From Fremontodendron californicum (lineage: Eukaryota; Streptophyta; Magnoliopsida; Malvales; Malvaceae): a stretch of DNA of 64,000 nt. Made by a program: the position numbers and the translations under genes. Below the pieces are notes generated by a model. The model saw nothing but the letters and a program-made list of their open reading frames with translations, did not search any database and had not been told where the DNA came from. Where the stretch lies: assembly GCA_030761205.1 (NCBI GenBank), contig JAULJL010000017.1:2490001-2554000 (forward strand), in the 5' to 3' direction. This document shows positions 38,057 to 48,685 of the stretch, piece by piece; position 1 is the stretch's first letter, and each line of letters begins with the position of its first letter.

Positions 38057-40074
38057 ATGGGTATCCGGGCCCGAGGCAATATGGATCGCCTAAGGACGAT
38101 ATGGACTCCTGAAATGGACCGATATTTCATTGATGTAATGCTGGAACAGGTCAATAAAGGTAATAGGTTTGATGATCATGTGTTCAGTAAAACTGCATGG
38201 AAGAACATGAGTTTACTGTTCAATGAAAAATTCAAATTTGAATATGAAAAAGATGTTCTCAAAAATCGTCACAAAACAATGAGAAATCTGTACAAAGGTG
38301 TTAAGAATCTCTTGAATCATAAGGGTTTTACCTGGGATGCAACGCGACAAATGGTGAATGCAGACAATAAAGTCTGGGATGAATATATCAAGGTGCAATG
38401 CTTAATTATGTGATAACTTAAAAGGGATTTATTTCATTGTGGGTTCTTACAGGTTTTTTAATTTACAGGCAAACCCTGATGTGCGTCCTTACAGAGTAAA
38501 AACTATTCCCTACTATAATGATTTGTGTGTTATATATGGAGATAGGATAGCTGGGAAAAAGGGTAATAATTCTATCCTTGTTACTACTAATTTTGTCTGG
38601 TGTATCTAATTGTTGGAAGGTTTCATATATTGTTGATGATTTGCTACCAGGTGATAATGTGCTTGAGACATCATCACACTCGGGTGAGGAGAAAACAGGA
38701 TCAGCCACTCAGCCAGAATGTGCCACTGAGGGAGCTATGGTGGCTGTTCATGAAACTGCAGTGGGTGAAGATTGTATCTCTGTTCCCCAAGAAGTGAAGG
38801 ACACGCCAGATGCTGTGCCAATTGCAACAATAAACCCACTGTCTAGTCGTACTAGGATGTATTGGCAACCACCAATGGACCGTTTTTTCATTGATCTTAT
38901 GCTTGAGCAAGTGCAGAAAGGGAACCAGATTGATGGTGTATTTCGCAAGCAGGCATGGATAGAGATGATTGCTTCATTTAATGCGAAATTTGGTTTTAAC
39001 TATGACATGGACATACTAAAGAATCGCTATAAAACTCTAAGAAGGCAATATAATGTCATAAAGAATCTTCTTGAACTGGATGGATTTGCATGGGATGATG
39101 GTCGTCAAATGGTGGCAGCTGATGATAGTGTATGGCAAGAATACATCAAGGTATGTATCTATGTGTAAAGCTCAAACTGTGCCTTATAACAGCAAAATAG
39201 TCTAGTCCTGTTACATATACCTTTTGCACCAGTTCCTCTAATCTAGGCCATATTATCCATAAGATGTTCAGTTATCTTTCATAATACCTCAAGCTTACAT
39301 TATCTACTTGGAAGCCACATAGAATCCGTATCACATGTACCTTAGGACTTAGGCAGAGACAATATCCACCATCTAAATTTGTCGTGTCGTTTTCTTTTGC
39401 TAGGGTAAAAGGTAATGGAGGTTTTTGATGCATATTATGACACTCGTTCTATGGGATTTCAAAAGCTTTGATGTACTAACATGCAGGGGCATACTTGTGC
39501 ACGACAATTCATGACCCGACCAGTGCCATACTATAAAGACTTGTGTTTGATATGCAGTGATCCAGATCTTCACGAAAGTGACTGCTTTTCCCTTCAATGT
39601 TTGGAACCACAAAATGGGGTCCAAGAAGTAAAGCCTTGGCAAGCAGCTAAGAGTTCTGTGTCTCCCGCAGCATCAGTTTCCAGTGAAGATGAAATTGGTG
39701 GTGTGCTGGAGCCACCACATGTGGGTTCAAAGACAATTGAGTCTAACCTTAAGTACAAACGTCAATTAGAAACCCAGTTAAATTCTGCACATTCAAAAAA
39801 ATCGCGAGGTGAAGATGACAGTATGGCCAGTGCTCTCCAAGAGATGGCAACTGCTGTTTCTTCTTTAACGGAGAAGAAGGATGATGGGAACTCAAACTCC
39901 GTTTCTATAGAGAATGTAATTACAGCCGTACAGGCATTACCAGACATGGATGAAGACCTTATATTGGATGCATGTGATTTCCTGGAAGATGAAATAAAAG
40001 CAAAAACATTTCTGGCGCTGGATGTCAAACTACGAAAGAAGTGGTTGTTAAGGAAGCTTCGTCCTCAGCAATGA
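38057..40074 (+). CDS. Double Myb/SANT-like domain protein (Harbinger-derived type)
   Basis: Nuclear protein of the plant Myb/SANT-like family (Myb_DNA-bind_3), related to the DNA-binding partner protein of PIF/Harbinger transposons. Four exons (38057-38392, 38469-38562, 38651-39150, 39487-40074) total 1,518 nt or 505 residues. Two tandem domains are visible: the first at about residues 14-112 (IWTPEMDRYFIDVMLEQVNK to DNKVWDEYIK) and the second in exon 3 (YWQPPMDRFFIDLMLEQVQK to DDSVWQEYIK). Each is followed by a 'P-Y-Y-x-DLC' motif (IPYYNDLCVIYG, VPYYKDLCLICSD). An acidic linker and a helical C-terminus (LPDMDEDLILDACDFL, RKKWLLRKLRPQQ) complete it. There is no transposase partner nearby, so it is probably a domesticated host gene. 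ATG 38057 is chosen because the upstream frame lacks an ATG. Confidence 0.85.
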
Positions 40075-40759
40075 GTTTAATTTTATTCTTTTGCAAATTA
40101 GGCTCAGAGTCAGGCCAGATTCTTGTTTTGACTGGAGTCATTTAGATTTATGTCATAGTGAATGTAAATTTCAGTTAGTTGTAAGCAATTTGGACATTAA
40201 AACACCACAAGTTTCAAGAATCTTATGAAAATGGCTTAGATGTTATATATTCCAACATGTCCGTACTCCATGTGTTCCATCAACATCCAGAATTTGTTTG
40301 TTTTACTCGTATTCAAATTGCTTATGTTTTAAGGTTATTATAGAAACTTCAAACAGAAGAACTGATTCAGAATCACGATCAGTCAATCAGTCACAGAAAG
40401 AAAGCCTTTTAATGACAAATTTGAAGAAACATAAAAAGATTAAGGCACATGCTATTACTAGAAACATTGTTCAAATTTATTAGTGTCTATGAAGCTTTAC
40501 ATACAGATGAACTAACAAATGCAAGGATGGAAGATGAAGTAAAGAAAGCCTGATTAAAGATAGGAAAAATAAAAGAGTCTTAACTCTGCTGCGGCCTAAT
40601 TGATAACATTGACCTGTAAAATAAATTACATTACATTCCTGAATCTATCCTAGCTTTTCTCTATTAAAGTATCAGCATGTTCAACACAAGACAACATGGA
40701 TGATGGGCACATTTGTTAAAGTTTGAAGTAAGAGGACCATCAATTCTGTGCTGTCTTGT
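40075..40759. other. Convergent 3' flanks
   Basis: Short space between two genes that face each other (Myb/SANT-like plus, Di19 minus). It is probably occupied by their 3' UTRs. No feature seen. Confidence 0.6.
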
Positions 40760-43278
40760 TCATAAGTCACCATCAAAGATGGTGGATAACAATAGTCCTT
40801 GCACAAACTCGCACCTCTTTGCCTTCTCCAAATGCTCCTTATCTGACAAAGGGGATGGTTGAACATCTCTGTACACCATAAGAATTACATGAACTTGCAT
40901 TTGGTGAAAGGGGAAAAAAATTAAGTAATCATTACTTGAAAAAAAAAAAAAAAAAAGTAAAACCATATCCTGATACCATTAACAGCAGAAGATATCGTCA
41001 TTCTTATATGTCCCAAAAGTTGTGAAGCAAATGAAATTGATTAGAAAAATACAAGATCTGCTTGACTATATGAGCTTAAAACTTGCTATCAGCCTTGCAT
41101 TAAGTCAAAAATTAAATGGGAGCAAAACCTCAAAACACATTGTTTTCATTCTTATTGTCTAGTCCCTTCTTCTGCCTCAACATATAAGTCAATGTGATTA
41201 TGGTGTGTAGTTATTTGTTTAAGCTCCAGAATTAATAAAAACAAAAATTTTCTTTGCCATTCTTATTTTTAAGGAACCCTTATTTTCTATATTCAATTCC
41301 ACTTTACCATTTGGAAAATAAATAACATAATCATACTGTTACAGTTCAGTTTCCAAAGGATTTAGCTTAGCTCAACCACTGAAGACAACATCTTAAAACA
41401 TGATAGAATAACTTACTTTTCTAACATTTTCACATCTGAGCCTTTTTCTTCCAAGGTCACTTCAGTAGAAGAGGCAGACTTTACACTTTCAGAGGAATCA
41501 GGTGGAGGTGCATAGGAAACAAAGGAAAGCAATGGATCAAGTGCTGTATTGGAGGAAGAAAGTGAAGACCATGACCTGGAAAGAAGAGATTGATAATGCG
41601 CATCGTGCAATTCCTTTCTCAAGGAAGAAAGTGTTGAATAAGAGTCGCCTTTGCGAAATTTTAATTTGTGGTTACTGTAATAACAGGTCAAGGGACACAG
41701 GTCATGAACCTCAAAGCATCATCATGGTCACACAAACAAAGTTACAGAATAAAAGGGACTTTTTCAGATAGATTCAATAAAAGAAAAAGGAGGTGATGAG
41801 AAATCTTTCAAGCACAATGACATAATCTAGAGCAGGAAAATGAGTTGAAGAAAGGAAAAAAAACTAAAAGAGTAACACCTCCAACTCAAATGAAATAAAA
41901 GGATATCTTGAAAATATTCCCATGCTGTGTTGTAATGTGGTCAACCATGTTCATCCCTATCCTCAGAGCACAAACAGGACATACCTGAAATTATAAGCAA
42001 TACTGATTAACTGATTTTAAACATCAAGTACGTCTAAAGTGCAATTAAAACTAATTTATCTAAGTACCCTGATTATTCTGAGATTTTTGTTAAGAATACT
42101 TCCTTTCGGTAAGTTCCGCATTGCATTTGTTCTTCTCAAACAGAAGACTTCATATTATGTGATGCTGTATTTAGGAAAAGCCTAAAGCTAGAATATATCC
42201 TTACAAACAAAGCCCCAATTCCTGCCAATAGGCCAACCGCCAACACATAAAGAAAAGAGAGAGAGAGAGAGAGAGAGAGAATAAGCTCTGAGACCTTAAC
42301 TTCAATCACTGAAACCAAAGTAGGAAAACCAAAAGGAGCTCTACAATATTATGATGCATGCCAGTTTCATAAGAAAATGGCATAATGGACTAATAATAAA
42401 GACAGAATGCCATTAAAAGGGTGAAAGGGAAAACAATTTTTGTCCAGTAGCTCTAACAATCAATCATGCAGTACCGTGACAGTAGAAAATACAAGTCATA
42501 TAATTTGGGCAAGATGAATGAAGTCAATAAACACTTCTAAAGCTCCTATGAGTCAGACTGAGTAAACAAGAAAATTTTGAGCCAGACAAACATGCAAGAT
42601 GTTAGAAAATGTTGGCTAGTAAAGAATTTAACAAGTTCATAAAACGAGTGAAAATAGATAACATGTATTCATCAAATCCAACATTCAAATGCCATTCCTC
42701 TTCCCCCAAGTGGCAAACGGATAGTATTGAAAGATCGATCAGCGAAGTTCATATAGCTGAGATTCAAGGCATTCTTGGGCTGAGCCAACTTATGCACAGC
42801 TAGTAAAAGATTCTTTCTTTTCTAACCATTACCCACGATTACCAAAGTAAAGCATATCCAAGAAGAGCAGAAACATTCCCTAAATATCAATTCTAACAAA
42901 CTTCAAAAATAACGAACTTTTATGCCAAACAAGAAATCCAGAAGGGAATTCCGTACCCCATAGCCAGCTTCAAGATGATGCTCCTCATCGATATGGCAAC
43001 ACAATCCAAGTAAATCAAAGTCCTCAGAACAATATGGGCAAGGGTATTCTGTCTTCAACTCATCATCTTCTTCAATCTCTTCAAAATCAATATAAGGATC
43101 TGCTTTCAAAAACAAAAGCACGCCATTTCACTAACCAAACAAAACCCAGAAAACAAAAAACCCAAAATGAAAACAACTAAAGGAACAAAATAAAAAACTA
43201 ACCACTTTGGGATTTAAGTGTGGACTGATAGCTCCTTGATGAAGCTGACAAAGCAAAGCTCCAAGTATCATCCTCCAT
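40760..43278 (-). CDS. DI19: Di19 (drought-induced 19) zinc-finger protein
   Basis: Nuclear Cys2/His2-type zinc-finger regulator of the Di19 family, linked in Arabidopsis to drought, salt and light signalling. Five exons (43203-43278, 42957-43099, 41907-41984, 41417-41676, 40760-40868) give 666 nt and 221 residues. The start MEDDTWSFALSASS is typical. The first finger is CPYCSEDFDLLGLCCHIDEEH and the second CPVCALRIGMNMVDHITTQH, both with the expected Cys/His set. Next is a basic KLKFRKGDS stretch (NLS-like), then the LDPLLSF motif, and the family C-terminus SPLSDKEHLEKAKRCEFVQG...TIFDGDL. The intron between exons 3 and 4 is AT-AC (listed separately). A GA microsatellite lies in an intron at about 42254-42280. 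Confidence 0.93.
41677..41906 (-). other. U12-type AT-AC intron in the Di19 gene
   Basis: On the minus strand the exon ends ATTTTCAAG and the intron begins ATATCCTTTT, a perfect U12 donor. Near its end is TCCCTTGACC, one mismatch from the U12 branch consensus, with the branch A 11 nt before the terminal ...TTATTAC. The next exon starts AGTAACCAC. Joining gives GNIFK then SNHKLKFRKGDS in frame. Using the AG two bases further on would create an immediate TAA stop. Confidence 0.93.
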
Positions 43279-44812
43279 TGAAACTAGATCACTCTCTAAA
43301 ACTGGAGCTGGCTTTGTTTGTAAAAGCGAAAGAATCTAACACGGGTGCTTCTTAGATTTTCTTCTTTTTTTTTGTTCCTCTCGCTTTTCAGGTTAAAAGG
43401 AGGAAATGAAATTCGGTGAGGAAAAAACTGGGAAACTTTTGTTTGTCTTTTTTAAGATGGTAACTTTGTAAAGGAGACCTGGATACTTAGCGAACACGAA
43501 TTCAGACTTTCTGAAATGACCAGCAACTCCCGCGTATTTATCATGAACTACGACTACCCTCAACAACCATGTTATGTTGTCAGTAAAAAGTAAAAACCAC
43601 GATTCTGGAATAGTATTAGTTTTGTTGGTATTTTTATTTACTTTTATGTCCGTTGAAGTCTGGGTTTATTACGAAACTCACAAATTGAGGTTCGTTTCAT
43701 GAAAGTGCGGGTACCGACCGGGGTTGTTCTTGTCTTTTTGCTTTTGTTCCTTCCAGGAAGCATAGCAAAGGACTGGAGTTGGAGCGGTGAAATTGAGGAG
43801 CGATAGATTTGGAGGAAGAAATTTGTAGAAAAACAAGTTGGACTTTTCCATTTCCCTTTTGATAGGTTAAGAAAAAAAAAAAAAAAAAAAAAAAAAAAAG
43901 GAAAGAATAAGTGAAAGAAGACCAAAAATAAAATTGAAAAACATAGAAAGAATTGGATCGAGTCTAAGATAAATTTTTTTGTAATTCAGATCTCTTTGAT
44001 TTGGTATGACTTTTTATTGATTAAATAATAATTATAAAAATATTTTTTATATTTTAATATATTTAAAATAATAAAATAATTTTTTGGATCTAACGAATTA
44101 AATCTAAACAAGCAAAATTTTTACTATTCAGACTTTATAAAATGAATAACACCTCTATTTTAATGAGGAGAGGATGTTATTTAGGAAGTTTTGTTCAATT
44201 ATATATTAGTTTATTTTATTTATTAGTTTCTTTTACTTGATATTGATATATGTTAAGTATCATTAATTGTAATTGTAATTTATACTAATAATTAATTAAT
44301 TGTAATCAAGTGGGCATGTATATATGGTTTAAAGACATCAAAATGAGATAAAAAACTCAATTAAGTAATGTATGTTATTATTTTTAAGTCAATTAATCTT
44401 TCTTACTAAATTTTAAGTAATGAAAAAGGAAAGTAAAAGTAGTGAATTTAATTTGTTTATATTTATATTAAGAAACAAAGTTGTTACATAATAATAACTA
44501 GAATTTGCACACCCAATATGTGGGTGGATAATTTTTTTTAAGGAAAGTAGTTATTTTTTTAAGAGAAACATACAATTTTATAAATAGTTTTTTAATATAA
44601 AAATGAGTATTTTTTATAAATTTTTTAAATCAAAATTTTGTTTTAAAAAATTAATATCCCTCATTTTATAATCATTATAACTTTTTTTTATAAATTTTTT
44701 TGGTTAATTTCGTCAACTGAGTTTGTGTCACTTGACTTGTGACACCAACTCAATCACTCTCTAAATTTCATAAGCAAGACCAACGAAAGCATTTGACACT
44801 CTTTAATAGAAA

Positions 44813-44849
<37 letters not shown>

Positions 44850-45580
44850 CCACTTTGATTTAACATGCAATATTAATTTTTATTTAAAATAATTATTATA
44901 TTATAATTAATCAATTATAATTTAAAATCGTGTAAAGTCAAACAAAATTTTGTATAGAATCCATACTTATAAGTGGTGTACGTAATTATTTGTTATAATT
45001 GAACAATTACAGCATTGTAATAAAAAGAATTACAATTAAAATATTCCACAAAATGAGATAAGAAATAATAATTCATATCCATACATTACCAGTAAAGTAT
45101 CAATTTCTTTATGGAAAAATATAACAAATTTGGTTCATGAATTTGATTATTTGAGTTAAAAAAAAAAAAAAATTTGTACATTTATTTTGTTGAACTAACA
45201 CAGATAGATCCAAAATGAGGCCCAAATAAAACCCAAGGTCAAATAATGGATCTTGGCCCTTTTTATTGGCTGATGAACTTTTTTGGTGGCTCGGCATGGC
45301 ATACAGTTCCCGTTCCCAGTTGGCCCAGGTTCAAGGGACGGGGAAACTGGGAAAGTATTGTCCATCTTTCGAAGCTAAATTTGCCTCTGGAGACAGAGAT
45401 CTTATAATAATAATAATAATAGTTCAATTCAAAGCTTTTACCATCTTCAACGATTCCCTCTCGCTTTTTTCATCCCAAAAACCCTAAAAAAAAATCCCAA
45501 TTTCCTTCCAATTCCTCCTCCTTCCCCGGTATTTTCTTTTCCGGTTCCCGACGAGAACCGTTACCGTTATTTTTTCCCCA
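43279..45580. other. Divergent intergenic region between Di19 and SYP4
   Basis: Holds the Di19 5' flank, a long poly(A) tract at about 43870-43899, AT-rich DNA with a (TA)n tract at 44820-44847, and the SYP4 promoter side with an (ATA)n run near 45405-45420. A stretch near 44500-44560 (actagaatttgcacaccc, tgtgggtgg) resembles one near 14896 and may be a dispersed element. No further gene seen. Confidence 0.5.
44820..44847. repeat. (TA)n microsatellite
   Basis: About 14 uninterrupted TA units. Confidence 0.95.
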
Positions 45581-47582
45581 ATGGCGATGAGAAACCGGAC
45601 CCTCCAGTACAAAAAGCACAGAGATGCATTAAAGAGTGTTCGAGCTCCTCTCTCTTCCTCAGCGTCCGGTTCGGGTGGTCCGGTTATTGAAATGGTTAAC
45701 GCTTCTTTTCTTCGCTCCAATCGCTCCTCTTACACTCCTCTCAGCACCGAAGAAGACCCTGGTCCTTCAAGGTAACTGATAACTACCTCTTCGTTTCTTT
45801 TCTTTTTCATTTTCAATAGAAAAAAAAACAATTGTTATATTTACTTAATAATTACTATCAAATTTCGTTTTATTTTATTTTTTGTTGCTTTAGTGGTGCG
45901 TTCACGGTAGGTTTGCCGCCGGCGTGGGTTGACTATTCGGAAGAAATAGCGGCAAATATTCAACGAGCTAAGGTCAAGATGGCGGAGTTAGTTAAAGCTC
46001 ATTCCAAGGCTTTAATGCCTTCATTTGGAGACGGCAAAGAAGATCAACGCGCGATTGAGGTTTTAACCAAAGAAATTACAGATCTATTAAGGAAATCTGA
46101 AAAGCGATTGCGAAAGCTTTCCAGCAACGGATCTTCCGAGGATTCAAATCTCATGAAAAATATGCAGGTAATTATTAATAATTCTATTATTCTCTAACAA
46201 TGTTAAATTTTTTCTAGCTTCAATTATAGATCATGAGAATTTGGTTAATTAATCTCTCATTATTTATTTATTTATTTTAAAATTTTCTTTCGGCAGCGGT
46301 CACTTGCAACAGACCTCCAGAGCCTATCGGTAGACCTGCGGCGAAAACAATCAACTTATTTGAAACGGCTACAACAGCAAAAAGAGGTTTGTTTGGATTG
46401 AGTTTTGGTTAGGTTAGGTCCATGTTAATCTCTATGAAGCTTTTTGTTACTGTGATTGTTTTAAGCCCTACTTAACTTTGCATGTATATTATTTTTGTGG
46501 TGTAGGGACAGGGTGGTGACTTGGAGATGAACTTGAATGAGAACAGATATAGATTGGAAGACAGTGAATTCAGTGATGTTGTAGGCCATTTTCTTATTTA
46601 TACTTTCAAATTGCAACTGTTTCGATAGGCGGATTGATTTCTATAATTAGTATTTAGGTGTTAAGGGATTTCGATTTGAGTGGTACGGGTGTAGAGATAT
46701 AGATTCAAATTCAAGGATATCAAACTCAACTGAACTCGTAAATTATGGATGCCTTTGGAATGGGAGTATGCTTAAACAAAGTTCACCTGTTTTTTTTTTA
46801 AATGTTTTGGTACATAAGAGATTGCAACTTTGTAAGGCCTGAATTATTTAAAAATCAATTCAACCAGTTGTATGGTCTATTAAAAATAACATGATGGGTG
46901 ACTAATTAATGCAGGGTTTTAATGAGCACCAAATGAGCAAGCTGAAGCAGAGTGAGTTCTCAACTGTAGAAAGGGAGAGAGAGATCACTCAGGTATCTGG
47001 ATGCATGCTGTTTATTCTTTCAATGGTAGTTCTTCTCTATTGAATATAGTCATTTTGTAGGTTGTCAAGTCAGTGAATGAGCTTGCTGAAATCATGAAAG
47101 ATCTCTCAGTCCTTGTGATAGACCAGGTTCGAGACGCATCTTTATATTATGTTATTAGTTGTGGTTGATTGGTATTGGCTGATTCATTTATCTAATATCT
47201 TCTATCAGGGCACAATTGTTGATCGGATAGACTATAACATTCAAAATGTTGCTATATCAGTTGAGGAGGGACTCAAAGAGCTCCAGAAGGTTCTTTATTT
47301 CTGCATCTCACTCACTCACTCACTCATGCACACACACAGACAATTGCAGCCATAGTCTGATCCCATTTGCCCTTCCAAAACCTCTGGATACTGCTGTCTT
47401 AGATTTTTGGTGGTTTTGGCAAAATTTCAGAGTTATGTATAAGACAGATCATGTTGCATATGTCGGAATTGCAGGCTGAACGAACACAGAAGAAGGGAGG
47501 GATGGTGATGTGCGCGACAGTGCTTGTTATTTTATGTTTCATCATGATAGTCCTTTTGATCCTCAAAGAGTTATTCTTGTGA
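45581..47582 (+). CDS. SYP4: Syntaxin of plants 4 group (Qa-SNARE of the TGN)
   Basis: Qa-SNARE acting in membrane fusion at the trans-Golgi network and in vacuolar/secretory sorting. Eight exons (45581-45771, 45894-46167, 46297-46386, 46506-46580, 46915-46992, 47061-47126, 47209-47289, 47475-47582) give 963 nt and 320 residues. The N-terminus MAMRNRTLQYKKHRDALKSV matches SYP41/42/43. An Habc-type helical region runs about 70-190. The SNARE helix covers about 225-288, with the zero-layer Gln at residue 258 (VIDQGTIVDRIDYN). The tail anchor is about residues 294-318 (MCATVLVILCFIMIVLLI), ending KELFL. No lesions. The exact SYP41/42/43 orthologue is undecided; SYP42/43 is the closest fit. Confidence 0.94.
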
Positions 47583-48685
47583 TCATATTATAGTAAAGTA
47601 CTGACAGCAGCTTAGCAATCCTAGTTTGACATGATTCATCATGTATATATTCGGATCAGCAAAACAACCAATGACGTTCCTGAGGATGATACTGATAGGT
47701 ATTATAAACACATGTTGGCTGTGGCCTGTGGCGAATTTGTACATAGTTTCACTTTTTTTCTTAGAAGTTTTGTGTAGAGTACATTATAGAAAACTACTTT
47801 TGCAAATAGGTGTTGGCTAGAATTTTGATTGTGCGAATTGCGGTTGTCTTCAACTCTTGATGTTCTTTCTAGTGGCATGAACATGATTGTACTGTATATC
47901 TTCTTCATAAATTCATCTCAGATTTTAATTAATTATTATATAAACTATATCTAGTTCTATACTATATATCTTCATCTACCAAAACTGCAAAAATCCAATT
48001 AATTAACCTTAATTTGAAAGGCACGAGAATTGCAGTATAGGTAAACAATTAAATTTCACGAGAAAATATAAAAATAAATCTTATGGACACGGTTTCATTG
48101 TAATTAATAGCAAACGAATACTTATATTCATCAAAAGTTGTTAATAACAATAATAATATAAGCATGTGGTCGTTGAAAATATATAACAAATAAATAATAA
48201 ATGAATATACTATGGTGAAATGAAATTAAATATACTCCAGAAAATAATATTATAAATTAATACTATGAAAGATATAGGTATATCTAGACTTGTCAAAGGA
48301 TCGAGTTATCGTTAACATTGAGCAAGAAGTTCTTTTTACTGTTTGGACCTGCACGACCATTAACAGCTTTAGATATACACACCTTTAGATTTCATCCTAC
48401 ATTACTTAACAAACTAAATCAAACAAACCCTAGACGAACGCTAATTATCATACTCATCAATAGTTCTAGGAAAAAATAAACAAAACCCAACCACTTATTA
48501 TAAAAAAAAAAAAATTGGTTATTCAAAGATGAATAGGGAATTAAAAGTTTGGCCTCCAGCTTCTTGCTACTAGTATTTACAGTGTCTGCTTCTTCAATTC
48601 TTTCTTTAATTTATTATTGGATATTTAGTTGTTGCTAGTGTCTGCTTTCTTTAATTTATTATTGGATATATAGTTGTTTTCAGTA
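47583..48685. other. SYP4 3' flank and AT-rich intergenic DNA
   Basis: SYP4 3' UTR in the first few hundred bases, then AT-rich DNA. Near 48590-48670 a short phrase (gtctgcttctt...ttctttaatttattattggatat) occurs twice in tandem with differences, just before the response-regulator pseudogene. No other feature. Confidence 0.5.

Noticed and set aside
39762..40028. Minus-strand Ser-rich ORF
   Set aside because: Antisense of the last Myb/SANT-like gene exon.
43644..43925. Minus-strand ORF near the Di19 5' end
   Set aside because: Begins in a poly(T)-derived Phe run; no recognisable domain.
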